Origin: Siphonodentalium dalli
Lineage: Eukaryota; Mollusca; Scaphopoda; Gadilida; Siphonodentaliidae
Assembly (NCBI GenBank): GCA_032622095.1
Contig: CP136068.1
Coordinates: forward strand, 131,385,989 to 131,449,988
DNA length: 64,000 bases
Direction: 5' to 3'
Both the position numbers and the translations under genes were made by a program. The notes below the pieces were generated by a model. It saw only the letters and a program-made list of their open reading frames with translations, searched no databases and was not told where the DNA came from. Positions 1 to 14,000 of this stretch are shown here, piece after piece (position 1 is the first letter of the stretch; each line of letters opens with the position of its first letter).

Positions 1-525
1 CTATAATTATAGTAGCGGACGTTGTAACGTTAACGTCAGGTCACTATGCATATGTGAGGCCGTTGTGGTAACAAGAAGAGTAAAGGGAGTAAATATATAT
101 TGGAGGCGACTAATTAAAGTTGTTTTTATTTATAATTTCTTATGAAATTCGTAGGACAGTTTTAGGGGCTATATTTAGAACATATATGCACTCGAAAACG
201 TTTGGAGCATACCAAGGGCATACCAAGAGAGAGAGAGAGAACCCTCAATCAAGGCAAATGGCAGTTTAGTTAAGAGATTTACTGTGAATTATGATCAATA
301 TAAACCTCTTTATTATGCCTTTATAGACAGATAATATACCCCATATACAAATTTTATTCACGAAATAGTTATTTGTAGTCTATAAAAATTAATATTTGTT
401 GTAATTGTGGCCCGGACATGAGCCAGAGTTTTCAGTGAAGGAATAGTCATCACTCTTTGTCTATTATCTTTCTGGGCATCCATTCTGATGTCCCTCTGGG
501 CAGCCATCTATTCGTCAACAATTCT

Positions 526-775
526 TTAACCCTTTCTATACTAAATGGATTCTCCCACTCAGTTATAAAAGAATACATTTGAATGGTCTATTATACATCT
601 GGAGGGGTGTTCAGGAAATATAAGCAGACAACAGATAATACAAGTGCAGAATGATTCCTATTCATTGGTGGCAAATGTTCAGATAATAAGTTCAACAAAT
701 GGTCTGTGGTCGTTTGTTGAATTTATTATATGAACATTTTGTAAGGGAACTACTTGTCCATGAGTTTACAAACTG
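526..775. mobile_element. TTAA MITE, CCCTTTCTATACT family, right end lost
   Basis: It starts TTAACCCTTTCTATACTAAA. It contains the family's internal inverted motif (aaatgttcagataataag facing cttattatctgaacattt) and ends near 775 without its right terminal repeat. Confidence 0.6.
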
Positions 776-1189
776 TTTTTCTTGAATCAATGAATGTCCA
801 ACAAAGTCAAACCATGTTGCATTTATCTCCATTCTAATTCAAATCATCAATTAACCCTTACATTTTATTTTTATTTTTGATATTATGACAAATTTTTGTT
901 TTGTTTAACAATTGTGAATAGTCAGGGGCATTAGAACATTATTGGTAATCCCTATATCATTCAGGTATACTTGTAGCACAATGTGTATATGTAAAATGAA
1001 GAAGTTCCCTCTACATTTTCTGACTATTACTAGACAAGAGAAGCTATCATGATCCATGCTTACGATGTGCACCAAAAAATAAAATATAAAAATAAAGACC
1101 TCCCTCCCTCATTGATTTAGAAAACAAAAGCTTGAGACTCCAATAATATTTTTTTTTTGGCCGCAATGTACATTGAAATGGTAAATTAT

Positions 1190-1385
1190 TTATCTGGGGA
1201 TAGTCAAGTAATATGAGCAGATGACAGACAGACAAAAAGATAGTGCGGAAGGATTCATATTCTTTGGTGGGAAATGTTCAGATATTGAGTTCAACAAAGA
1301 GACTATGGTCATTTATTGAACTTATTATCTGAACATATCCTGAGGGAACTACTCATCAATGAGTATTTAGTAACATTTAATTTTA
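1190..1385. mobile_element. CCCTTTCTATACT-family MITE fragment
   Basis: This shares the gggaaatgttcagat / atctgaacatatcctgaggg inverted core and the actactcatcaatgagta arm with the family. Neither terminal TTAA is preserved. Confidence 0.5.
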
Positions 1386-1891
1386 TACAAACTATGTATA
1401 AAGGATTTTTTTATCATCATTCCATTTCGTGAATTGATACACATGTATCTCGTTTTCTGGTGCATCATCTTTGATGAGATGACATTCACATTCTACGTCT
1501 TAACTGTTTTGAATAATAATTTTAATAAACATTCTAAATAATGCCATGGTGGAGCTTAGTTGCCAATTGCCTACATCAAAATTTTTCCACAGGTCAGCAT
1601 CAAAGATGTCATCGATGATGACTGTATCTATAGACAAAATGTGCAGGGTGTGGTTGATGGTCTAAAACCTAGCTGCAGGATGATGTGGATGTACATGTAC
1701 TTGCATTTTCAATTACAGCAAGTTCCATTAAAAAAATGTTCAACCATCAGCAAATGATACTTGTGAATGGAAAACTATTGTTGGCACTTCTTGAACAATC
1801 AGAATGTGTGTTCTAGAGACAAATTTTCAACTTGAATTGCAATATATTTTTTATCACATTAAAATTCTACATTGGTATTTATTTATTTCAG

Positions 1892-2011
1892 TTGGTGCTC
1901 AATGAGAAGGGATTCTTCAATCGAAATAAGACGTTTGCGCTGCATCAGGGAGAAGGATCAATCCGCAACATTAAATGGAGATCAGATTTCATCGCTTGGT
2001 CTAATGACCTT
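1892..2011 (+). CDS. VPS41: VPS41 exon 1 (local numbering)
   Basis: The acceptor is tatttcag and the donor is gtaagt; phase is 0 to 0, giving 40 codons. The peptide includes [21 protein letters not shown], matching human LHEGEGNIRSVKWRGHLIAW in the N-terminal beta-propeller. A TTAA-flanked repeat begins right behind the donor. Confidence 0.95.
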
Positions 2012-5000
2012 GTAAGTTTTAACCCATTCTATATTAACCCTTTCATGACAGGAGCTGCGCTGGCACAACATAAAAGACCCTGTACAAGTCGCCCCACATA
2101 TATAAGAGAATGCATGGGGCCTAACATTTTTTATATTTTTTTCTTACATTCTTTAATCATTTTTTATCATTTTTTCTTACATTCTTTAACAATTATAATA
2201 AATAATATAAAAAATAAAATAAACTTTTTGTTAGGTCAATGCATTCTCTTATATATGCGAGGCGACCTATGGTCGACACGCATATATAAGAGAATGCATT
2301 AGCACAGGGCTTTTGCAAAAATTCGGATTCAAATTTATTTGTGGGAAATGTTCAGATAATAATTTCAACAATCAACCTATACTCGTCAAAGAGTATTTAT
2401 TATAGAAAGGGTTAATGTCTTCCTATATCTGTAATAATTATTCTGAGAATGCACCTCCAATGTAAAATAAGGCATACTATGATTTTAACATCCACTGTAT
2501 GTATGTATCTCTTCCTAGGGAGTGAAGATCTATGACATGAGCACAAGGACTTGGATCACATTCATAGCAAAAGGACATGAGTAAGTAATTAGAAAGCAAG
2601 TGTTTATTTAACCCTTCCATGACTGGAGATTCCTGAAATTTTCTCGCATATATAAGATAATACATTGGCCTAACAATATTTACAATGACCTTGTTAGCCA
2701 GTGAATTCTCTTATATATGCATGGCTCCCTATGGGAGACTCGCATATATAAGAGAATGCACTGCACAGGATCTTTAATGCTGCTCCCATCATGACAGGGT
2801 TAAAGATAATTATCAACAAGATGGTTCACAATTGTAGGTCAATTATTAATGTTCACCGTTTTGACCATATCTGGACTTTTTTGGATTTTTTACCCTGTGC
2901 CAATGCATTCTCTTATATATGCGAGTCGACCATAGGTCGCCTCGCATATATAAGAGAATGCATTGGCCTAACAATTTTTTATAATTTTAATAATTTTTTC
3001 TTGTATTCTTTAACAATTTTATAATTTTACCCATACAGAGCCCCAGAGAAACATGAGCAGACGACACTCTTCTATATGCTTCTATATATGTGTGGGGCTC
3101 CCTGCAGGGTAATGGATGTTTTTTATTTTATGTTATATTACTCATTTTGAAATCAGCCATAAAACTCACTGCCGTATATTTTTGTAGAAGTGAATTCTCG
3201 GGCTGACCCGTACCGGAGTCAAACCTGTGCGCCGCTTTAGCTAGCTTTCATTGTGATGATGGTGTTCGCGGCATTGACCACACGGCTATAGAACAACCCC
3301 ACAAAAGGTTGACTTTCTCCCAGGGTCTATGCATCGTGTCAATGAGAACAAGGATTCAAATCCTTCACCATTTATTGGGATCAGATTATATTGCTGGCAT
3401 ATGATGAATACAGTACGCTAATACGGCTCAGTCTGTTGTGTTGAAACGATTTGTTGATTAGTCGACGTTGACAAATTGTTCACCAGAAGTCGACTCCAGA
3501 ATCTCAAGTCGATTAGTTGCATTAAATTGAGCATGCAGTGCACTCACTATGTTTTAGCAGAAAAATGGTACAATACAATATACCAACGATGGCAAGGACA
3601 GTGTTAAATGTTAAAACAAAAGCCACGCTATTCAGTAGAATTACTTACACGAACACCAGTTATGAAATTAACAATGTCGCTAATAAATAAACATTGTTGC
3701 GCGATGGCCAATCAGAGATGTTCTTATTGAGTACAACAATTATACCAATACATTTAGTGCATATTCTCTGTCACTATGTGTGTAATTATTTCAGTATGAG
3801 TATGGACTAATGTGTCCAGATATGGTATGATGAATGTGTCATCATACAATGCTAAACAAGAAACCTATACACAATGAAACGCAAGCCAACTTAGCCAAGA
3901 CACCTGGTATTAATTAGCTGGATGGATACAAATTTAGTAGCACCGGCAACCAGTTTCCTTCTCTTGATCGTAACACCTGCAAAAAATGGGAACATTATCT
4001 CGCAGTAATTTTATAGTACTCAATAGCCACATAGTAAAATGGCAGTTTTCCATGGGAATGGCAGTTGTCGATTAGTAGACTTTGACTCGATTTTTTATTG
4101 TCGATTAGACGACTATAAAATACCCTAGTCGTTTCAACACTATCAGCCTGAGAATTGAAATCTACAAAATATATTCGGGAGTGAGTTTTAAGGCTTTTAA
4201 ATTAATAATCGGCCTCCGATGTTGTACCATCTTATTTGATAATTGCATTAACATGGCCCAATACAGCTCAAATCATTGTACTATTCAAAGGTATGGTCTC
4301 TCTTCATGGGCAATACTAACAACAATATAAATTGTTATGAAACAGTTCAAACTCTATTTGACAACATGTTGATATAATTGGCCCAGAAATTATGTGAGAA
4401 ATACATTTTGATAAGCCTGTTTTTAAAAAGTGGGATGTATTCTGTTCATCCAGGTATCCGTCCGTTCGCTTTTGGTTTCCGGAAGATAACTTTGCATAGT
4501 CACAACGAATAAAAAAATGAAATTTGGTATGTAGGGTTTACTAGCATAAAATAAATGTCATTTTCGATGTCTTGTTCTGCCAATATTTACCAGAGATATG
4601 GCTCTTTTTGTTGGAATTTGCACTTACTTTTCTTTTCCGGATGATAACTTTAGTAAGTCTGAACTGAATGGAATGAAATTTGGTATGTGAGTTTAATAGC
4701 CCAAAATACAAATCAAGTTCGAATTTGGGTTTCGACCACTAATTTTCACCAGAGTTACTAGTATGGCCCTTTGTTGGAATTACCACTGGCGTATTTTGCC
4801 ATGCCCTAGTGAAGCTCTTGTTATGTTGAAAATATAATTAATATCATGATGTTAAATATAGTGTATCTCTTCCTATTAAAGTTTTATATAGTTTTGGGGT
4901 ATTAAAAATTAATATGAACAAGCTTGCAAATAGTGTGTCTGTCATTTGCAGAATGATGTCCACAGAGGGTGAATTTAGTGATGCTATCCCAAACGGTGAG

Positions 5001-8000
5001 CTAGCATCACCAAATTCACCCTCTGGGGACCTCATTCTGCTTAGGCCTCAACTGCTATTAGAGAGGCTTAGGATCAGATTGAAGTTTCCCAGTTGAACTT
5101 GGTGATGTTCACCCATTAGTCACCTCGATTATGCGATTTGTTTTCTGCAAATTAGGGGATATAGAGAGGAGAAAAAGTAACTAAAAACAATGTTTATATA
5201 TACTTCCCAAAAGATGAGTCCTAAGCAGAATGAGGTCCACAGAGGGTGAATTTTGTTATGCTAGCTGTGCAAGATAGCATCACTAAATTCACCCTCTGGT
5301 GACCTCATTCTGCAATTGACAGACGTATTTGCAGGCTTGAATATGAATCGATGACACCTGTCTGGAAACATCTCTATCAATTAATATTTTGATTTGTTTT
5401 CAATTTTGTCTGGTATAATACAATTACATGTACAACCTTTTAAATGAAAATACTGTCGTAATGAAATATAATTTCATTACAATTCTGTTTAAATGAAGCA
5501 AGTAAACTGGAAAATAATAAAGATAATTTCCTTAGGAAATATTCAGATAATAATTTCAACAAATGACCATAGGTCCAGGTCATTTGTTGAACTTATTATA
5601 CCACCTTTTTTTTTTAAAAGGGGGGTATACTGTTTTGCACCTGTCCGTCCGTCCGTCCGTGCGTACGTGCGTGAGTCTGTGAGTCCGTACGTCTGTCCGA
5701 TGTCTGTTCGTGTCATAACTTGAACAGTAGTGCTCGGATCTCAATGAAATTAGATATGGATGTTCACTATTATGAGGACATTAAATAGAGGGTTCCATCG
5801 TTTTGTTTGGATTTTCCATTCTAGAGTTATTCATCTTTGTTTATCTGGAAATAGTGGCTTTTTGGTCCGTCTGGTGTCTGTTCATGTCGTAACTTCAACA
5901 GTTGTGCTGGGATCTCAACCAAATTTGGTGTGGATGTTCACAACTATGAGGACATTAAATAGAGGGTTCCATCGTCTTGTTCGGATTTTCCATTCTAGAG
6001 TTATTCATCTTTGTTTATCTCGAAATGTTGGATTTTTGGTCCATCTGGTGTCTGTTGAACTCTGTTCATGTCATAACCTGAACAGTAGTGCTCGGATCTC
6101 AATGACATTTTGTTTGGATGTTCACTACTATGAGGGCATTTGTTCGGATTTTCCATTCTAGAGTTATATATCTTTGTTCATCTGGAAATGTTGGGTTTTT
6201 GGTTCGTCTGGTGTCTGTTCATGTCGTAACTTCGACAGTTGTACTGGGATCTCAATGGGATTTGGTATGGATGTTCACTACTATGAGGACATTAAAAATA
6301 GGGTTCCATCGTTTTGTTCCGCTTTTCCATTCTAGAGTTATTCATCTTTGTTCATCTGGAAATGTTGGATTTTTGGTCCGTCTGGTGTCTGTTCATGTCG
6401 TAACTTCAACAGTTGTGCTGGGATCTCAATGGAATTTGGTATAGATGTTCACTGCTATGAGGACATTCAATAGGGGGTTCCATTGTTCTGTTCTGCTTTT
6501 CCATTCTAGAGTAATTCATCTTTTTTTATCTGGAAATGTTGGCTGTTTGATCCATCCGATGTCTGTTCAGCTCATAACTTGAACAGTAATGCTCGGATCT
6601 CAATGAAATTTTGTATGGATGTTCACCACTCTGAGGACATTTAATGGCACATTCAAATGTTTGTTTTGGTTTTTTGTTCTATAGTTATTCATCTTTGTTT
6701 ATATGAAAATGCTGATTTCTGGGTCCATATGTCTGAGTATAGCCATCATAAGTTATAGATGTGCCCACACTAGTTATCTGGACATTTTGCACCAATGAAA
6801 ATGAACTGAATCATGGCCTTTGTCTGCTCATTTTTCCTGAACACCACTCCAAATGAATTATAGACCATTCCAATGTATACCTTAATAACTGAATGGAAGA
6901 ATCCATCCAGTAAAGCAACTGATGCTATTATATTGTACAATTACAGTTACAGACCTGACCTGTGTGTTTGTAAGCTATGCTGGAAAGACGAGAGAACTCT
7001 GCTCATTGGATGGGGTGATAGGGTCAAGGTTAGTAGTCTGAAGGTTGTCTAAGTGCTTGACCCAGGAGCAATTGTTTGGGATTTTGGTAGATTTTAGTGT
7101 AATTAGACTCAGGGGAATCGCCTGTAGTGGCAGTACACATCCAGAATTCACTAAAATCTTCTTTTGAGGAAAACCCCAAATTCATGAAGCATCCATCATG
7201 GCTGCCAAACACAGTGAAAATTATAATTAGGGTATTGTAAATGAATGCACATTCAGTGAGTATATGCACCACAGATTGAAACCGACATAGTATGTCCACG
7301 CGCTCGATTTGAGCAATGGTGTAGGCTCCTCTGAACATTCAATTGATTCAAAATGACCACCAATATTTGATAAATTAGCAATAGACTCTTTAGTGACTGA
7401 TTTGGAAAGTGATGTATGTAATCATCATATCTTGAAAATTAAAAGCTGAAAACACTATGTGACTTTATTCTAATTGTTTTGCAGATATGTGTAGTGAAGC
7501 AGAGAGCAGTTGATGATGTTCGAGATCTGCCAAGCAGATATGTCGAAATAGGTAAAATCACTATCTCAGCTACTAAAGCTCTTGATTGCATTATATATAA
7601 TATTAACCATTTCTGTACTAAAACATCATTGATGAGTAGTTATACCATATAGTTCCCATAGGAAATGTTCAGATTATAAGTTCAACAAATGACCATATAA
7701 ACATATTATCTAAACATTTCCCTCAATAAATATGGCTCTTTCTGCACTTTATTTATTTGCCGTATGCTTTTATCACCTTAACATCCCTCCAAATCAATAA
7801 TAGACCATTCCGATGTACACAACTGACTGGGCGAAAACATTTAGTATAGAAATGGTTAACATATAATATATAGATTCAAAGCCACATAGCTGATAGATAA
7901 CAGTGAATAACTTTAGATAGTGGATAATTAAAATACAGGTCAAGTTCAATCTGGCTTTGGTGCAATGCTGTATCAAAGTTATGTCTCTTTTGACTTGGAA

Positions 8001-11000
8001 TGTAATGATTATTTTGCCTTAAAAATTTTTTGCAATATATAATCTTGCCCGAAATTGTACTCCTTCATTTAGCACGTAGACACTACATGAAATTCACAGG
8101 GAACCATAATGTTTGCCTTCTATTAATGACTGTTAATTTACTTCCAGTTGCAATGTTCACAACAGAATTTTACATTTGCGGGATTGCACCACTTGGAGAC
8201 AACATAGTTGTGCTATCATATGACAAGGATGAGGAATCTATGGAGGTATGTTATTTGAGTTTGTACAAGTGATGCTGTGTATATGTTCTGAACTGTCACT
8301 TACAAACGTGTGTCATTATAATCAAATATATTTCCTACAAAGACACGTTCCACACTGAACTATTTGGTTATTCGCTTTGCGAGTATGAATAAACGTATAG
8401 GGAGAACCTTGCCTCTAGGTTACCAAACGGTACGAAATTCTTCGGTACGGAAATTTTAACTTCCGGTTATACCGGAAGTACCGGAAGTTGCGAACCGGAA
8501 GTTATAATATTTGGTAACCGGATGTACCTTTTGTCTCTGGCCACGTGATCTTATCTATAAATTGGAATTTACAGGTAAGAATCAGTCTTTTTCTCGGTAG
8601 TGAGGACGATGAGCGAGTTGAGTGTGCGGGGTGGGCTGGGAGGGCCCTATGAGTTCAGTGTGTAAGTGTCTTATGTAGGAAATATCTATTATACTTTATG
8701 AAAATAGGATATTTCCTACAAAGACACGTTCCACACTGAACTATTTGGTAGAATACGAGCCTAGGAGGTGGCCACGAGACGAAAGCAACTAGGGGTGAAT
8801 GATCTGTTGGGCCGCAACCAAGGGACCTAAACGATAAATGGAATTTTCATGTGTCTGTAGGTCACGAAGGTAGAAGGTGGCAAATGTAGAAGGTTGAGAC
8901 CAATAAGCTGCGGTCATGATGTCCTTAAGAGCCACAGAGTTCCGGTAAGCCCATGAGGAAGCTACTGCACGAACCTCATGAGCTCTAATATGCATGAGGT
9001 GTCGATGGTGAGGTGCAATATCTTCGCCATGACTATGGTGCGCTTGATCCATCGGGCAATGGCCCGCGCATAGATATCCAGAAATCTTGTGGTGAGGGGT
9101 AGAAACAGCCTGGTCTGCCCACGTCTCCTCGGTTTTGATCTGCGTAAGAATATCTTAAGAGCTCTGACAGGACAAAGGTCTTGATCTGCAGACTGAGGTA
9201 GTGCTGGAATCCTAATGACAGCAGGATACTGGTTAGGTAATTGATTTTTGGCAAGAAAGCCAGGATGTGGGAGCAATTCAACAACATCATTGGATATGCG
9301 CAAACAACCTTCAGACACCGACAATGCATGAATTTCACTGACCCGCCGAGCAGAAGCAAAGGCTATAAGGAACACTGTCTTAAGAGTGAGATTGGTGTAA
9401 GAACAGAAGTTCAAAGGTTCAAAGAGTGAGCTGCCCAGAAATGTCAACACCCATCCCAGATTCCACTGAGGAGAAAGGGAACGACTTCTGGGGCGAGAGA
9501 GGGAAAAACTAGCCATTAAGTCAGACAAAACATGGCAGTTACCTATCCATTTAATTCCAGCGTGTCGAAACGTACGTGACAACATGGAGCGATAACCCTT
9601 GATCGTGATTGGGGAGAGTTGTTTGTGGTCAAACAGGTATTGTAGAAAATTGGCAAATGTTCTGCGTGATGGCTTTGCAAAATCAAGGTCCTTGGAAATG
9701 CACCAAGTTGTGTAAATAGCCCAGCGAGACTGATATACCTTCATAGTAGACTGGCGCCTTGAGTGAGTAATGCTGTCCACGACAGCTCTGGAAAACCCCC
9801 GTCTTTGGAGACAGGACCGGACAAAAGACATGCGTGAAGGCGGAGGCTGGCGGGATATGGATGCAGAACCAGAGGGTCGCCTTGCCCCAGCAGATCTGGG
9901 TTCGGAGGGAGTCTGAGCGGAGGGAATTGCAACAGAGGGCGCAACAGGGTGGTCCATGAGCGAACTGGGTCCAGGGGACATATCAGAATCATTTTGCAAT
10001 GTGACGACATGATCTTTTGTAATACCCGAGGCACTAGAGCCGACGGAGGGAAGGCATATACGAACTTGTGGTCCCATGAGAGACACATCACATCCACTGC
10101 CGAGGCTGTGGGATCCGGACAAGGAGAGACGAATATTGGAAGTTTCGCATTGAAGCGGGTGGCGAACAAGTCCACCTCCGGCCGACCCCAAATTGAACAG
10201 ATCTTCATGAAAATCTGGGCGTTCAGAGACCATTCTGTGGCAAGAACTTTCCCTTTTCGAGATAGAGCATCGGCTATGACATTCAATGATCCGGGTATAT
10301 GTCGAATGGAAAGATTCATGTTGTGATGCTGGCACCAGTCCAGAATCTGGAGGGTCACGGCACACAACTGAGGTGAGTGTGTCCCCCCCCCCTGTCTTTT
10401 GAGGTAACTGACCACAGTGGAATTGGCGGATAGTATCAAGATGCTGTGAGAGGCCAATATGAGGTGCCAATGTTGAAGAGCAAGAAGGACTGCTAGCAAT
10501 TCCTTCACATTGATGTGTGAGGCCAGCATGGACAGAGGCCATTGGCTGGAAACAGTTTGGTGCGATGGTAGTAAGACCACACCCCAGCCCTGAAGGCTGG
10601 AGTCGGTTGTTATAGTCATTACTGGAGGAGGGGAATTCAAGGGAACCCCTTGCAGTAGCCAGTCCATCAGGGTCCACTGACGAAGGTGGTCCTTTATTGA
10701 GTCGATCACCGAGATCAATGTCTCCATATGATCGTAGGCCGGATTCCACTGAGAGAGAAGATATAGGTGTAGAGGTCGTAAGCGAGCCCGACCCAGAGGA
10801 ATTAATTGGCATGCCGCATTGGCCATGCCCAGAAGGCACATGAAGCCGCGGGCTGTGATGGTCTCCTGTTGGAGGCACCATCCGGCCTGTACCTGAAGCG
10901 TCACGGCCCTGGGTAGCGGAAGCGAAACCCGATTCAGATGAGTTTGGAAATGCATACCCAGATGTGTGAATTCTTGCGAGGGAATCAGACTGGACTTTTC

Positions 11001-14000
11001 CAGGTTTATTAGAAATCCCAATTGAGACAAGAGAGCGAGTAGATCGTCTAAGTCCTGTGCTAACAATTCTGGATCGTTGTGGTTCAGATAAAGGTCGTCT
11101 AGGTACCCCATGACCACCGACCGAGCAGTTCGTCGAAAGAAAGCGAGAACCGACTCCATAGTGCGGCAAAACGCCCAAGGGCTCAGATTGAGCCCGAATG
11201 GAACCGTTCGATACTGGTATATAACACCTTGGTATGAGAACCGAAGGTAACGACGAGAAGCGTGTTGGATCAAAATATGGGAATACGCGTCCTGAAGATC
11301 CACACTGACCCCGAATGAATGAGGCTGGGTAACTGCCCGCACAGTCGCTGGAGTATCCATCGAGAAATGTGGGGGACTTTAGGTATTTGTTGAGAGCTGA
11401 AAGGTCAATAACTGGTCGGAATTTTCCGTTGTTCTTTGGAACAATGAAAATTGCGCGAGTAAAATCCGGGAGTGGTCACTTTGTCCACTATCTCCACAGC
11501 CTGTTTGTCTAGTAGAGCTAATATTTCCGTGTGCAACACCTGTGCCCGAACTGGGTCTTTGGGAATTGAGGTGTGCAAAGGATGAGTCGTGACGGGGGGA
11601 GGGGAGTCGAAGACTAGGAAGAGGCCCCTCGATATGACATTTTCCAGCCAGGGATTGTGAATGAACAGTGGCTGCCATGCCTCCGCGTGACACGAAAGAC
11701 TCCCCCCCCCCCCACCGGTATACTTGCAGGCTGTGGATGGAATGTGTCAAAAACGACGAGGAGCTCGTGGCTTGGCACGAGAATCCTTCTTAGGACGGCG
11801 AGGAGATCTGGATCTCTGGGGACCAGGAAATCCTGCAACGGAGGCAGCATGACTTACCATTTGTTGAGCATTAGCACGTAACTGATGTTGCCATGCTTCC
11901 ACAGACACCGGGACGGACTGAGAGCGCGCAGGATATGAAAGTGGCTGAGCAAATCCCCGGTTTGGTGTCACTGAAGGTGTGGAGAGACGCACCTTCTTTG
12001 TCGTCGAGTATGAACGGTCAGTGCTAGGACGTTTTCGGTTCAAGTTGGCTGAAGCCTGAGCGGAATGACGAGAGCCCCGATATTGAGCCTCGGAGGCCAA
12101 GGTGGTACGAATTTCGGCTACCTGGTTGTTGAACAGGGATTGCCCACCTAATGGCTGTCGGAGTAACCAATCAGTGTGATGTGGTCTCAAGACCCTGCTA
12201 TTCTGCAGGGCAGCTGCCCTCCGCAACAATTCGAGATTATGGTTGATTAGCACAGCCGTGGACATGGCATGTGCAACCGACCTTGACAATACTTTTGCTA
12301 AGTCCTTCATATCAGAAATTCGATCGGGATGTGCCCCCAAGAAAATGGCGGATGACGACAAATCAGCCAAAGATAGGATACGAATAATATCACGACTTAG
12401 ACCGTATAATGTTGTAAGTGGCTGTATCCCCACCCGGATGCTGCCAGGCAGGGTTGCACCAATAGCATCAGCATCTGTATCCAGTCGAGTGGTATGATCC
12501 AAGAATATAGGAGCCCCATCAGAATTGTACGACGACCTTTGAAACCCTTGCGACGATTGTTGAACCGGAAGTGGAAGGTGAAAGCATGTTTGATTGAACT
12601 GCAAATTCTTGCTATGGGACTCATCTTGTAATAATGTATTATAATGATTGAATGTATTTTCAACAAGAGGAGATTGCGGAAGTGAGCGCGGAGCGGCTTT
12701 ACGCTCTTCAGCACCCAGCATGTTATCGATACTAGAAGATATGTGAGGTTTCATGACAGGTTTGGGAGGTGGAAACTTCTCCTTTGGTAGAAGTTTATAA
12801 AGTAGACCAACTGTGTCCATAAAATCACGTTCTGCAGGAACTTCATGATCCCCGGCCGACAATGCGGAACCACTGTCGGCTAGCGAATCGTGCTCATCGT
12901 CGACAAAACCCTCGGACGCCATGGGATGCAGAGAAAGCACATCGGGATCAACGGCAGCAACAGAACAATCAACATCGGGCTGAGATTCGGTACTAGAGGG
13001 AGGCCTACTCTGAGAATGGCTCGAACGCGGAACAAATTCTCGCGCATAAGGATTTAATTTGCTATTTCCTGCCCAATTTGAACCCGGAAATTCTGGTGCA
13101 CAATTAGATGCCCAGGGAGGAAAAGCAGCGCCCCAAGGCCAAAATTGCGGCGAAAAATAATTGGGAGGAGCCATTTGCATAGAGGAAGCCCCCCCACCGA
13201 AGCCCCCAAATGAAGGGTGTCCTGACTGGGCTGGCATAAATGAAGGTGACATACCACTGGCATCCCATGACGGCGGAGGAGCAGGCCTGGACGTATCGCT
13301 TGGGATGACGTTTCCAGGGGGACAAGACCGACCCTCGCAATGGAGTGGGCCACGACGCCGTGGGGAAGCGTCTGAAGGCCAGGTGGCAGGTGCGCTTAGT
13401 GCGGCACGGGACATCGAGGCTTCCCCACCCAGAACAGCCTCCAAAGGCGCGGGTGCTTGTGTTCTGGAGGATTGGTTTCCCGAATCTCCGAGAACGGCAC
13501 TCTGCCTCCCACAGTCTGCTGATGCATGACCAGGGGGGGCCGAACTGGTCCTGCCCGTAAAGACTTGTGCGGATTGCTCTAGAGTACTTATCAATGACCA
13601 ACGGGTCCGAACCCAACTCCGACATGTTGTACACCGGTTAGTCGGCGAGCAGCCGGTGCACAACACACAAGGAGTGTGGTTGTCAAAATCCAATTTAGTG
13701 CGCCCACAAGCGAGACACGACATTGTTTTGATTAAATTGTTTTTAAATTCTTAAAGAAAGGCAAAGTTCTTCCCTGTACGTCCGTTGACGACTGCGTAAA
13801 GGAGAAAAAGACTGATTCTTACCTGTACATTCCAATTTATAGATAAGATCACGTGGCCAGAGACAAAAGGTACATCCGGTTACCAAATATTATAACTTCC
13901 GGTTCGCAACTTCCGGTACTTCCGGTATAACCGGAAGTTAAAATTTCCGTACCGAAGAATTTCGTACCGTTTGGTAACCTAGAGGCAAGGTTCTCCCTAT

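Larger units (their letters stand above)
1..1891. other. VPS41 intron upstream of exon 1
   Basis: No exon matching the preceding VPS41 residues was found, so this is intron. It holds a short GA run near 230 and two fragments of the CCCTTTCTATACT repeat family (separate entries). Nothing else is recognised. Confidence 0.7.

Noticed and set aside
1560-1757. Possible upstream VPS41 exon (acceptor-like tttttccacag at 1592)
   Set aside because: The peptide does not match the expected VPS41 region before exon 1, and no consistent donor and phase could be found.
1832-2302. 156-codon frame as a stand-alone gene
   Set aside because: Only 1892-2011 is coding (VPS41 exon 1). The rest reads into the intron and a MITE.
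7030-7338. Minus-strand open frame with a C..HILTEC motif like a LINE C-terminal zinc motif
   Set aside because: Only one short motif fits, no RT or other LINE motif is adjacent, and the frame abuts an exon. It is too weak to annotate.
9949-10326. Plus-strand open frame in the DIRS element
   Set aside because: It is antisense to RT/RNase H and has no motif of its own.
8962-11178. 738-codon minus-strand open frame
   Set aside because: Only the part below about 9957 is recombinase. The rest is an alternative-frame reading of the DIRS RT/RNase H gene.
13161-13560. Plus-strand open frames opposite the DIRS gag
   Set aside because: They are explained by the GC-rich, Pro-rich composition of gag read on the other strand.
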